Source: Nemertoderma westbladi
Taxonomy: Eukaryota > Xenacoelomorpha > Nemertodermatida > Nemertodermatidae
Reading direction: 5' to 3'
Assembly: GCA_032718475.1 (NCBI GenBank)
Contig: JAUCBJ010000461.1
Location: forward strand, 1 to 39,522
DNA: 39,522 bases
In this document: positions 1 to 10,232 of the stretch, one piece after another
How positions within the stretch are numbered: position 1 is the first letter of the stretch
Layout of the letters: every line of letters begins with the position of its first letter
Program-made: the position numbers and the translations under genes
The notes under the pieces: model-generated
Database searches by the model: none
Told to the model about the DNA's origin: nothing
Seen by the model: the letters and a program-made list of their open reading frames with translations, nothing else

Positions 1-249
1 CACTCTCACAGCGGCTTTTACACCTTATTTTGTTTATTGATAGTAACGAGAGTTATCATTCGAGGTTAAGACTCCTAGATCCCTTCTTATTTTGTTTATA
101 AGAGTACCGGTAGGTCAAATCTCATGTTCCTTAATATATCTGGACATTAGATTATTTCAAGCTAAAATTTCATAAATTGTTCTCAAAAGACAGATATATT
201 GTTTCTCAAATTCAAATTATATTTCGAATCTAATTTTTTCCTTCTTAGT

Positions 250-283
<34 letters not shown>

Positions 284-1418
284 ACCTTACAGATTTATCT
301 AATGAATTCATCTTGATAAATACGCAATCGTAAGTAATCACCCTTGATGACATGATCGTGATTGTTCAAAATCCCGAAAAAAAGAAAATAAAAACGGGAA
401 AATATCATCAAACAAGAAAACGATCCAACGACGCAATGAGGAACTATTATAGGATTAGAGTAAACCAGTCGTGGTGAACAGCTTTAGGGCAGGCAGTGGG
501 GCGATAAATAGACTGAAACACAGTAATCCTATTACGAGCGACATAAATGACTTACACTTGAGCCACGGTTCTGCATTGAGTGGTGGTGAACCCCCTGCCT
601 GATGTGTGCTACTCCAGAACCCATCTGAGCTGCTAGTGATAAGCTTCAGTAGATTTAGGTTGAGAGGCTCGATTAAACGGTACACCGCGAACGCAGAATG
701 CGTTCGCTCACTTAATACCTCATCGCATCGCTTTAAATGGGATTTGGCCAGCTGGGACCCGCCCACCCCCCTCCATCCTCTCCCACCCTAGCCATAATAT
801 AATATGCACAATGGAATGCGGTCACAACTTACTGCAGCTGCGTCGACGTAGACGGAACGTAAACATTCTCTGACTTCGGGTCGGTTCGGATTGCGAATGC
901 AAAACATGAAAATATGGAAGGCGAAATAGAAATTGGACCCATTAAATATCACACTATTTCAGTAAGGCCCAACCCCAGTATGGTACATTTGGAATGAAAA
1001 ACAGTTAGCAAGGTTCACAAAAAAAAGCCACACAAGAAATTCCTTAAAAAACAGCTAGTCTGAAATCTGACAAACTATGGCTAGTTCAGGTCTCTAGCTT
1101 AGTGTGGGAATAGCTACACATATTAGGGTCTATGAAAAGCTAAATTAGTTTGAATAACATATGCCATGGTGGAATGGTAGTACAAAAACCAAACATACAT
1201 TAAAAAAATTAAATAGAATAAATTTGCCTTGAGCAGGTGCAAAACCATGCAACTTTTGAACGTTCATAACGTCAATTGTCATAAATTCTTTAACAATTTG
1301 TCCTATATTTTTGACCACCACTGCACCCTTATAACGCATAATAACTAACCAAAACCACCTAACGTGCGTTATATAATATGTGAAGGAGCCCATATTTAGC
1401 ATAGCAGGGTTTACTAAC
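1..1418. other. Non-coding flank/intron left of the calcium-sensor exon
   Basis: On the minus strand this lies downstream of the calcium-sensor exon donor, so at least its right part should be intron. I looked for the next exon of the family (the part encoding the FFPYGD segment and the second EF-hand) and found no match in either strand, so that exon probably lies left of the window. A 32-base C run is present at 252-283. A stop-free minus-strand stretch at 455-766 resembles nothing I know. Confidence 0.5.
252..283. repeat. Homopolymer run of 32 C
   Basis: An uninterrupted run of 32 cytosines is followed by ACC. It could form quadruplex or i-motif structures, and its true length is unreliable because such runs are hard to sequence. 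Confidence 0.9.
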
Positions 1419-1421
1419 CTG
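1413..1421 (-). other. 5' splice donor of the calcium-sensor exon
   Basis: On the minus strand the bases read CAG then GTTAGT, with the exon ending at 1419 and the intron GT at 1418-1417. It matches the AG/GTRAGT consensus except for one base and sits exactly where family similarity ends. The intron phase is 2, with two bases of the next codon left in this exon. Confidence 0.8.
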
Positions 1422-1576
1422 TATATTTTTTTAAATTCTTCAACTGATAAATGCCCGGTGGGACAGTCTTTTAAGAAACCTTTATACCATTCTTGTAATT
1501 CGTGTTCGTTAAATTCTGTGTGTTCTTTAAGGTCAGCCAGTACCTCCGGTTTCAGTTTACTATTTTGTTTCCCCAT
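1419..1576 (-). CDS. First coding exon of a neurocalcin/hippocalcin-family neuronal calcium sensor (partial gene)
   Basis: The exon starts at ATG 1576-1574 in a strong start context (G at -3, G at +4) and encodes 52 residues plus two bases. The protein begins MGKQNSKL, the N-myristoylation signal shared by neurocalcin, hippocalcin, HPCAL1 and VILIP proteins, and continues with [19 protein letters not shown]. Cys38-Pro39 falls in the degenerate first EF-hand loop, which in this family cannot bind calcium. Coding similarity stops after KKIY, exactly at a consensus donor (CAG then GTTAGT), so the residues read beyond 1419 are intron. These proteins switch myristoyl exposure on calcium binding and attach to membranes, mainly in neurons and photoreceptors. 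A full protein is about 190 residues, so about three quarters of the gene is missing here and must lie to the left. The sequence is closest to the neurocalcin/hippocalcin group; I cannot choose between NCALD, HPCA and HPCAL1 orthology. Confidence 0.9.
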
Positions 1577-2155
1577 CGCGGAAACAATTAACCAATGGTT
1601 GTTATTGCTTTATTGAATCACCAACTTTCGATAAGAAGCAGACTTTATAACGACACTTCGTATGTAGTTGTTGCTATTATATACGCATTTATAAATGTAT
1701 TCTCCAATATAATAATATATCAAAATTCAAATATAAACAAACAATTAACATGAATTAAGATATATAATAAGTATACACTTTTTGATATAAATATTTTGAG
1801 CCGAATATATACTGATCAAAATTCTTCGTATTATTCTAAGAATACAAATTATAATATTAAATATCTAAATAAAGTAATCGTCTACAAATAAAATAATATT
1901 TCAAAAAGTTAAGAGTTTGTGTCGTCCGTTGTCAATGTCCATATTATATAAGTACAATAACACAGTAATCGCATCCTGTTTGTCTACATAATGCGTTACT
2001 TTCAGTATCAGGTCTTTATATTTCACCCCAAATAATTTGTTTTTATATCCCCAAGGATATTTAGAGATTCCAACAGTTCCTCGGTACGGTACGGTACCGG
2101 TACAACACCAAAAGGACCTGCCGAAAGACCCGCCATGGGATATAAAGACCTTTTA
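1577..2155. other. Upstream flank of the calcium-sensor exon; no feature resolved
   Basis: This is very AT-rich DNA upstream of the start codon on the minus strand. It should contain 5' UTR and possibly a promoter or an upstream non-coding exon, but I see no convincing TATA box, initiator or acceptor that would settle the transcript start. A GTACGGTACGGTACCGGTAC motif lies near 2083-2102. Confidence 0.4.
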
Positions 2156-2167
2156 AAAGGCATTTTT

Positions 2168-2262
2168 AGCTGGTAGCTCAGTTCTCATTGACTCACAAAC
2201 ACGGCTGATTCATAACCGGACATTTGAAACCTAGGTACCGGGTTCGAGCCCCAATAGGGTCG
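2168..2262 (+). repeat. tRNA-derived SINE head (or decayed tRNA-like sequence)
   Basis: A box-A-like TGGTAGCTCAG at about 2171 and a box-B-like GGTTCGAGCCC at about 2241 form an internal RNA polymerase III promoter pair. Between them, CTGATTCATAACC resembles an anticodon arm with a CAT anticodon. The A-B distance is longer than in a working tRNA, and the expected acceptor ends do not pair. A tRNA-derived SINE or tRNA pseudogene therefore fits better than a functional tRNA gene. No clear SINE tail or target duplication was found. Confidence 0.45.
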
Positions 2263-3365
2263 GTTGATATTTTCCGTTATGAGGAGCAATATTATAGTGT
2301 TCTATAAAACATGAAACTCGTGCTTTCTGATTTGACAGTTTTGATTAATTGATCACATTCTCTAACTTGTTCAAATGCGATTTCCAAGTTATGAATCTTT
2401 AAATAAAAGGCAGAGAAATGTAACTACTAATTTATTATCACATCAAAATTATTTAAACTAATAAAACAAATGATATAAATTTATATATCAAGAGTACGGT
2501 ACCTTAATTGTATTCACAGTTACTTAGCAATAGGAGAAGATAGTCACATTTCGTGTGCTTGCATAGCCTATAACAATAGGTATCATAATTTCATGATACA
2601 ATGTTAACCGCCCATTAGACAGTAAGGGATAGGCGATTCAACATGAAATGGAGGGCTCCTCATCAACCACACCCAAATGCAAACACCACGGCGATTGTAA
2701 TAAATTCCTAACACTGTAACATACGTTGAAGTTCCTTGCACACGGCTACTGGTAACCACAGAAACCACGCCCGTACTTACGAACAGTCCGGTCCATCCAT
2801 CCACTGACCCATCCGTGAACCCATTAATATGCATTCACCACTGGCCACTTGGCCATCCATCCACCGGTCATGTAGCAAATTGTCCAGACCTCAGACACCC
2901 AAGCATTTACCAAATCAATCACCAACTTAACGGACTGACTGATCCACCACCCACCCAGTGGTCCAGCCACACGCCTCTCAACCACGCAATGACCCCGCCC
3001 TCCTACTACAGGGAGTCAATGGCGCAAAATGACCGCAAATACAAAATAAATTTTAGCGGGTTTGAAAAATTAATTTTATTGAATTCAAAACATTAAGGGA
3101 GAGGAGCAAGTTACAGTGGCAGTGTTTTCTAACCAAAACAATAAACTATAAATTATTTCACTTGCGGTCAATTAGCGCTAAGATCACTCTTTAAAAGTCA
3201 GCTAAAATTCATCTGTTTGAGATTCTTAATTAGTTTACCGGTGTAATTTAATTATGAGAGGTGTGCGGTTAGATGCTGGCGCTCTGATGATAAGAACTTA
3301 ACAGATCCCTAAGAACACAAGCAACAACAAATATAAAAACCTTTTATTTTTATTACACATCAAAG
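2263..3365. other. Intergenic, no gene recognised
   Basis: The DNA is AT-rich with a locally CA- and CCATCC-rich patch at about 2790-3000. The short open frames on both strands here show no similarity to a family I know. TTTTCTAACCAAAACAATAA at about 3124 has a close relative at about 26,190, which suggests another dispersed repeat. Confidence 0.4.
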
Positions 3366-3388
3366 GGTCTTGGGACGTTAGTGCCCGC

Positions 3389-3420
3389 GAGACATTAGTG
3401 CCCGCGGGCACTAATGTCTC
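3389..3420. repeat. Perfect 32-bp palindrome
   Basis: The 16 bases at 3389-3404 are the exact reverse complement of 3405-3420, with core GTGCCCGCGGGCAC. The same core recurs at about 3428-3447 and, less perfectly, at 3462-3480 and 3902-3920. Confidence 0.9.
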
Positions 3421-3515
3421 AGTACCTTTAGTGCCCGCGGGCACTAATGTCTCAGTACCTTTAGTGCCCGCGGTCACTTAGTCGTATTATCGCGGGCCCG
3501 GGCACTAATGTCTCA

Positions 3516-3583
3516 TAGGACGTTAGTGCCCGCAAGACGTTAGTGCCCGCCAGACATTAGTGCCCGCGAGACATAGTGCCCGC
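3516..3583. repeat. 17-bp direct repeats, about four copies
   Basis: The unit GACRTTAGTGCCCGCNA is repeated head to tail about four times. The last copy has lost one base. The unit is one arm of the palindrome at 3389-3420, so direct and inverted copies are mixed in the same element. Confidence 0.8.
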
Positions 3584-4052
3584 CTAGCGACTTAAATAGT
3601 ATATGTAATACAACAGGCCAGGAAGACATTTCCCGCTTCTTTAGTTCCTGCAATGCAAACGAGTCGTTAATTTCTTCAACTTCAAAGGTACAAAATTACA
3701 GTATTTAGTTCCCCCATCTCGTTATTTAACATTTTAATTTCAACTTGGATGTTTTATGATTAAAAAATTAATTAACCTCAGCTAGCTAGACATGGTAGCA
3801 TTTATATTATTTAAAGTCTTCAAGGAATGAGGATTAAGCAACAGTGTTTGATTGTTTATAAATAAACTACTTTTGATTGAGTATACTTATTTTGTTTAAC
3901 TTAGTGCCCGCGGGCATTAACGTCTCGCAGGCAATAATTTCCCCCAATCACATCAAAGCCAGCCAATCATCCAAGCCATACACTTCACAGGCCCTTAAGC
4001 ATCCATCAACCAGCAGAGTATAATTTGCAGAAACTAAATTATTAAACATTTA

Positions 4053-4395
4053 GGCCCGCCGCACACTAGAGATGCAAGATGCACGAAGCAAATTTTTTTA
4101 GTATACATTATTTCCTATCAGACCACGCATATTGGAGATGCAAGATACAAAAAAAATACATCATCGATGTTCAATTTTTGCAACTCGAATTATAGAATAA
4201 TGGTAGACTATGGGCGGCCGTACACCAGACACTATAGAGATGCAAGATGCATGATAAATTCTTTGAAATATACATTAAAATAAATAAATAACATAAAAGC
4301 TATCAATATATAAAATAAAATGCGATGCATCTTGCCTCTCTAGTGTACGTCGGGAACGATTTTTGTATCTTGAATCTGGTATCATGCATCTCTAG
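4053..4395. repeat. Cluster of GATGCAAGATGCA foldback motifs, with one MITE-like pair at 4212-4354
   Basis: GAGATGCAAGATGCA-type motifs occur at about 4070, 4135 and 4236, and in inverted orientation at about 4325 and 4384. The pair 4212-4252 and 4322-4354 forms about 35-bp imperfect inverted arms, each with CGTACAC or its complement near the outer end. This looks like several nested or tandem small foldback elements. No target duplication is clear. Confidence 0.45.
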
Positions 4396-6821
4396 GACGG
4401 AGTATGGTACAAGAAGGAGCTACGTACCGGTACATACACAGACAGACCATGCCGCATTGCATCAAAGGGTGATCTATTTATAAGTAATTAATTTATATAT
4501 TGAAAATCATTAGATTATATATATGAATTAATTTAAAACGGCTGTCTCATAAAATAATCCTCTTACTGCCAACTTAACCACATGCCAACTTTTAAAATAT
4601 AAACGGAACAGCGGTGAATTTATTGAACTGCAACTAACCAGGCAGTAACCCATGCGGTAATTTACCATAAACGATTAGTGATTTCCAGGAAGCTGGCATA
4701 GAAGCTCTGAATTTCGTAATAAGTGAATAGGGACCATTCGTCGAATGATAAACCAAATACTACAGGAAATTGACAATGAATGAAATATGCCTAATCAGCT
4801 CCCTGCTACGAACTTCGTTATGGGTTAGTTTCCGAATTGTTACAATATATACTAACCTTACAGTCAATTTAATTTACAACAATATAAACCGTCCCAGCTA
4901 CAAGGGTAATTCAATTTTTTGTGAACACCATTGAAGCATTGCACAATATGGTAAAGCAGAATACTCGCAGGTGGATTAGGAATGAAGTAACATTGATTGG
5001 TTGTCCTGAAAATGACTGTCATGTCAGATCCATCAATATTCAACGCTTGTCAGAGACAACTAGGTGCCCGTAAAATCTAGATAACTGAACTGGGAGTTTG
5101 AGCTGATGGAGACGTGTGCGTATGGAAGGGCATGCGGACCTTCATTCTCAACTACCAGAGTCGTGCAGGTATGTTCAAAAATAAAGTTACTCCATATTTC
5201 AACATCTTAGGTTTTGTATGAGGTGCAAATAGTAGTAGGAACATGGGGGATGCGGGAAAGGTAATAAACTCAAATATTAACAAAAATTACAACTGTAAAT
5301 AAAAATAAATCGTAACCTGTAGGCCAACATTTTAAATTAATTGATATATAATTAGAATTACCGGTTAATATAGAAGCAAATAATGTCACGACACAAGTAA
5401 GTTAATAATACAAATATATAAATTAAATACCAGCAGTTACGTACAACAAGGTTTTAGTTACGGAGCGATACTTAGGCAACTAAATACGGCTAATACCAAT
5501 ACTTCATAATCATTAACTTATTATATATTAGGCTTATCGACTGTTCCGACCAGGCCAGCTTATCCAAAGAAAAGCACTTAAAAGCATATCCAACTAATAT
5601 CAACTAGTATAGCTTCAGCAACCCAGCCGGAAATGTAACACATGCTGGAAAAAACGTCAAAGTTGTTGGCAGCATGTGTTCATGGCAGTATGGCATAATC
5701 GCAATCGCCAACAATAAACAAACATGCACTGAATACTGATAAACAATGCAATTTTATCCTCCAGCTATGCTTATGATTGAAAATGCCCATAACTCCGCCC
5801 TTTAACATTTAATGCTCAGATGGTGTATAGACAATTGATATATATCCTATAAACAAAAATAAATCATGTAAATATGTTTTCGCCTCCACCTAAATAATGT
5901 CAGCACTCAGCTTGAATGACAAAGAAGATTCTGGGTAAAAAGTAATTGGTGAGTGAAACACCCTGTCAAAAGCAAAGGATTGGTAATGTGCTTTTCAGCA
6001 ACTAATACGTTACTGTCACTCAAAAACAAGCCTTAGCTATTCTTATCTTAGAGCAGAAAATAATAGATTGGATGAAAGGTTGAGTGTATATAGCGGTAAT
6101 AATAAACCATAACCAAAGCAGAAGCAGCCTTACAAAGAAGAGAAAGGCCAAATTACCAGGTGAAATTCATTCAGTTTACAAGACACTAACGCTAAACTAA
6201 ATTCCTCGTCAATTTAGGGAAGCTTGTTGGATATATTACCCTATTACTGATTGGTGGAAAGGTTCGCTCCACCTTTGCTATACATGCTACACAATATTGC
6301 TAGTGCTGATGTGGACATTCAATTAATATATCGGAGGAACAATGCATACGAAAATCCATTAAGTGCACTTTTGTGCTCTCATAAGGCCCATAAGGGTATC
6401 CAACACGAGATGAGAAGTGAAATATGTACGTATATCCGTAGTAATTTAAACAATTAATTGCATCAGTCGGTATTCGATTAATGTAACTCGATGAGACAAA
6501 AAGTGATGCATATAAAACATAGAAAAACTATAAACATAGTACCATATTATAGATAGAGAAAAACTATAAACATAGTACAATATTATTGATAGACTATGAG
6601 AGACTATGAGAACGGTAAATTGAATTGTAAATATAAGGATATTGGGACCCACCTATATCAATATCACGAACAATGACCAAAAACCATACATTCCCCCTAC
6701 TTGTTTTCATTCATGGACCAGGACGGTCCGTAACTAGCAATACAAAAGGTCAGGGTCATGAAGCTAATTAGGAGTTAGAAATGGAGGAGTTGTGACTTCC
6801 TGAGAATCTTCCATCAGAAAG
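4396..6821. other. Intergenic, no gene recognised
   Basis: This is long AT-rich DNA with no convincing coding stretch. A less AT-rich patch at about 4,900-5,175 ends in a donor-like CAG/GTATGT at about 5168, but no protein family is recognisable there. A short tandem duplication of AGAAAAACTATAAACATAGTA lies at about 6520-6580. Confidence 0.4.
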
Positions 6822-6878
6822 TAGCTAGATATATAAAGGGTAGTTCTGAATCAGAACTACCCTTTATATATCTAGCTA
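6822..6878. repeat. 57-bp perfect hairpin (28-bp arms, 1-base centre)
   Basis: Bases 6822-6849 are the exact reverse complement of 6851-6878 around a single A at 6850. Each arm includes a TAGCTAGATATATAAAG segment. It could be the tip of a young foldback element, or it could act as an extruding cruciform. It has no coding content. Confidence 0.9.
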
Positions 6879-7486
6879 GTTAATTCCTTCACTTAGTATC
6901 TCGGAATACAGTCATGAAGCAATCGCATGTTAGTTTACCCTCGCCAGCATCGAGTGAGATATACCGCCAATGAACTTTTACGACATTTATTAAGCTTCAC
7001 TGGTACCGGTACTAATTCCAGTAAGATGTTAAAAATTATGGTTCTCAAAGCATAATTAGTAATGCAAATGGCTGAAGAGGGAAAACAAATTCATAACAAA
7101 TTAATCATTACCGGTAACTAATCCGAAACCATCAATCATTTATTTCATTTACATTATTATCACACTCTATTGCAATTAAAATGGGAAAACATCACCAAGA
7201 ATTATTAAATTACACTAATAGGTTGACATAAACAGAAGAAAACAAACACAAGATTTCAGTGTTGTCCGGTCGGACTATTTAGACTACCTAACAAATGGCA
7301 TATGTAGTTTCAAACATAGGCCCTACTCAAGTGAGTGTACAGTGACTGTATGGTTTGCAAGATACAATAAAGGCGCACACACAATGAAATCTCTGTTAAT
7401 TCGCCCTATTTAGTTACCAATTTAGGCCTTGTGCGAACTTAGTTCCTGCAAAGTGTAAACTTTAGTAAAGTATTAAAATGGGCCAA
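6879..7486. other. Intergenic, no gene recognised
   Basis: AT-rich sequence with scattered TACCGGTA motifs at about 7003 and 7110. No coding or structural feature can be supported. Confidence 0.4.
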
Positions 7487-7735
7487 AATTAGCAAAAAAA
7501 AGTAGTATAAAGAACGAAATCGGATAACTTCGCACCCTAGCGGCCGATGGAGAACTGCAGACAGGTCAGCATCCTCCCCAAACACAAGGCCTATAATGTA
7601 GTAGAACTCTAGCAAAAAAGCATTATTAACAACGAAATGGAGTGATGGGAGAATATTTTTCTCTTTAAGATATTTCACCCCCTAGCGGCAGACTTGAGAA
7701 CTGTAGACTGTTCAGCATCCTCCCAAACACGAAGT
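7487..7735. repeat. Diverged direct duplication, about 110-bp unit, two copies
   Basis: The segment at about 7487-7593 is repeated at about 7612-7735. Shared blocks include CCTAGCGGC, GAGAACTG, TCAGCATCCTCCC and CAAACACRA. The copies differ by many substitutions and indels, so the duplication is old or represents two copies of a dispersed repeat. The minus-strand open frame covering part of it resembles no family I know. Confidence 0.6.
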
Positions 7736-7746
7736 CCATGGTCAGG

Positions 7747-7771
7747 TATTATTATTATTATTATTATTATT
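7747..7771. repeat. (TTA)n microsatellite
   Basis: Eight uninterrupted trinucleotides directly follow the diverged duplication. The same microsatellite type recurs in the 1.74-kb tandem units at the right of the window. Confidence 0.85.
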
Positions 7772-9004
7772 GACAGATGTACCAGTATACAATATTACAT
7801 ATTTAAAATTTACACAATCACATACAACTTACACAACACAATCTGTCCATTAAAGATTAAATGCTATGTAAATGTAACTCATGACTACTGTACGATAACG
7901 TATTTAATTAATATCCGGATCGGGCTGAACATGAATATAATACCGGTACACATTTGGCAAATCAATAATACAATATATAATGGTATATACATCAATAATG
8001 CACATATTGATTGATATAATCAATAATGGTACATATATATCTGCAAAGTGTCAGTTGGAAAAGATTGAGCAATTTGGTTGAAGTCTATCTACTCGGTGCC
8101 CAACGCCACCAAAGTTATTCCACTACAATCGATATCATAGGGAAGGTCGCGACATGACGTTTTGCCACTAGACACACTATGAGGACAATATATAGCTTGT
8201 TTAGGGACGGATTATGGATTTTCAGGCCCCAGGCAGCCCAAACTTTCGGGCCCACACCATTTGCAAAAATCTATTTCTTGGACCCCAGTGGTATAAAGTG
8301 CAGCAATATTAATATTGATCCTCAAAAGAGGGCCCTCATTGCATCAGGGACGCATTGTTCGACAGAGCCCTGTAAGCGGAAACAGCCAATGCCGCTAGTC
8401 GGTGGGTATGACTTGCCGACGAGAGACGCAGCGAGATACGCATTGTGTGTGTATCTTCTTCAGTCTTTTAATAAATATTAATCTTGATACGAAATTCCAT
8501 ATATCGCAGTATCTAAAAGCCGGCGCCGGCCCCAGGTCCATTATTGAAGATTTTGACTTATTCCTATCACTACACCATCCAAAAGACGTAATTTCTATAA
8601 GCCTAAATAATATTAATAATAATAATAACACAAATTTCTAAAAAATAATAACTATTTATTATAGGGAAATTAAGTGGTGCTTTGTTTTAACTCTTGTGCT
8701 TTAATGTTTTCTTTTAAACATTTGCCAGCGAGGTCTACTACTACTAAAGGCACTATAACCAGCTTGATACATTGCTGTGCACACAGAGATGTTATGCTGA
8801 TATTTTTTCATTATTCTCGAGGCATTATTCCCAAGCGCCAGCAAGGAGGTTAATAAAGGGTCGAGAGAATATTTAAAAAAGTTTTCTTCATTCACATATT
8901 CTTTTAAGGCCTGTTTCTGCTCTGTTTTTTTTTTGAGCTTCATTTCAAGCTTTTTCTAGTAAAACAATTTCTAGAAATTCATTGCTTCGAATGTTAAAAC
9001 CTAA
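7772..9004. other. Intergenic, with a possible hAT-repeat fragment at 8202-8262
   Basis: GGGACGGATTATGGATTTTC followed by GGCCCCAGGCAGCCC at 8202-8262 resembles the ends of hAT-type repeats common in animal genomes, but no matching second end was found. An 80-residue lysine-rich minus frame at 8701-8943 has no recognisable family. GCCGGCGCCGGC at about 8520 is a 12-bp palindrome. Confidence 0.3.
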
Positions 9005-9320
9005 AATATAGAATAAAGCTCCAAAAAAAGCTGATAATAAAGCTTGGAAAAAGCTTAAAAAAAAGCTTGGAAAAAGCTCAAAAAAAGCTTAAAAAACAGC
9101 TCAAAAAAGCTGGGTCGAATATCATAATTACCTAATTCTAGAACATTCATATTATATCAGTTACCCATATCTTAATTTTAATTGAACGTTAGAAAAGCCA
9201 TAACAAGCTTGAAAAAAAAAACTAAAAAAAAGCTTGAAAAAAATCTCAATAAAAAGCTTGAAAAACAAGCTCAAAAAAAGATAGAAAAACAGCTCAAAAT
9301 AAGTTCAGAATACCGCACAC
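9005..9320. repeat. Degenerate AAAAAGCTT/AAAGCTC simple-sequence tract
   Basis: Two clusters of the short words AAAAAGCTTG and AAAAAAGCTC (about 9020-9110 and 9200-9310) flank a more complex spacer. The tract is A-rich on the plus strand and contains many AAGCTT sites. It is a decayed low-complexity array. Confidence 0.7.
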
Positions 9321-9440
9321 AAAAAAAAAAGCAGCGCAGAAACAGGCCATAATATAATATATACCGGTACCGGCAGTGATATTGTGTTAGAAAATAAATT
9401 TAACTGTAGTATTTTACTATATTTCTTCCATAGTTACTAT

Positions 9441-9506
9441 GATTCATATTATTGAACTCCTGATGCTGCCTTTGATTCATATTATTGAACTCCTGATGCT
9501 GCCTTA
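9441..9506. repeat. 33-bp tandem duplication, two identical copies
   Basis: The unit beginning GATTCATATTATTGAACTCC at 9441 is repeated at 9474. The copies are nearly identical, so the duplication is recent. Confidence 0.85.
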
Positions 9507-9849
9507 TAGTACAGGCTCCAGCATATGACCCCATAGGAATTTATGTGGGATATTTAAAAAAAATTGGTTAGACTTCACCAAACAGTCTGACAGTTGCGCT
9601 TGTTTTTTTACAGGGTCTTGAACATAGCAAGGGAGGAAATTGCCATAGCAACAGTTTTTAATATAGCGAGAAAAAATTATGGAAGAATACTAGGTATTTT
9701 AATATGAAGAATTTAATGGCATATTTAATTTTTTGAAAATAGCATAGCAACCAAGTGAAAAAGACCTTCAAAGTTAGCAAAAATTGACAATGCCCCAAAA
9801 AAACTGGCTCTAGGCAGGCGTAATGCATATGCAGTGGTCGTAGTGTGAT
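9507..9849. other. Intergenic, no gene recognised
   Basis: AT-rich flank of the nested elements that follow. No feature can be supported. Confidence 0.4.
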
Positions 9850-9876
9850 GGGATCGGAGTCTACCACCAATATATA

Positions 9877-10021
9877 CAGGGTGTTCCACAAAATTTGACA
9901 CGTTTTTGTTTTTTAATAACTTTGCGCGATCTCAACCTAATTTCCTAGTTTTGGTGGCAATCGGAAGCCGAAAGATAAACTTAAACTTTGGTTTGGGTAT
10001 GGCTTGTTTTAGTTGCTATGG
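9877..10021. repeat. Left terminal inverted repeat of the DD41D element
   Basis: It pairs with 11610-11754 over 145 bp with only a few mismatches, for example near 9960-9968 and at the GGCTTG near 10001. Confidence 0.9.
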
Positions 10022-10232
10022 AAACTTAATGTTGCTATATAAAACAAGAGTTTGATTATCCACTTAATTTTACTATAAATATAAAGGTATAAAACTGCAC
10101 ATATTAGTGAAATAATGAAACATATAGGTAGTGGGCTAAAATAGTTTAATATTGGGTAAGTTCACAATGAGTTTACTACTTCTTTATACTAATTTAATTT
10201 AATTAATTATAATAATTTACTACTAATACACT

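Larger units (their letters stand above)
3366..3948. mobile_element. 583-bp inverted-repeat element (MULE-like MITE candidate) built from GACRTTAGTGCCCGC repeats
   Basis: The left end and the inverted right end pair over roughly 43 bases around the motif TTAGTGCCCGCGGGCACTAA. The element is flanked by the direct repeat CACATCAAAG at 3356-3365 and 3949-3958, a good candidate 10-bp target duplication. Duplications of 9-11 bp with long inverted repeats are typical of Mutator-like elements. There is no coding capacity. The inverted-repeat arm has expanded into a 17-bp direct array and nested palindromes. Confidence 0.5.

Noticed and set aside
455-766. 103-residue minus frame as a gene
   Set aside because: No family similarity and no splice sites, and an overlapping frame on the other strand is equally open.
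1145-1418. Extension of the calcium-sensor frame beyond 1419 to the stop at 1145
   Set aside because: Family similarity ends exactly at a consensus donor. The remaining residues are hydrophobic and unlike any EF-hand protein, so this is intron.
2168-2262. Functional tRNA-Met gene
   Set aside because: Acceptor ends do not pair, the T arm has only about three good pairs and the A-B spacing is stretched.
4900-5175. Possible host exon ending at a CAG/GTATGT donor
   Set aside because: No acceptor, no long open frame and no recognisable protein. One donor-like hexamer is expected by chance.
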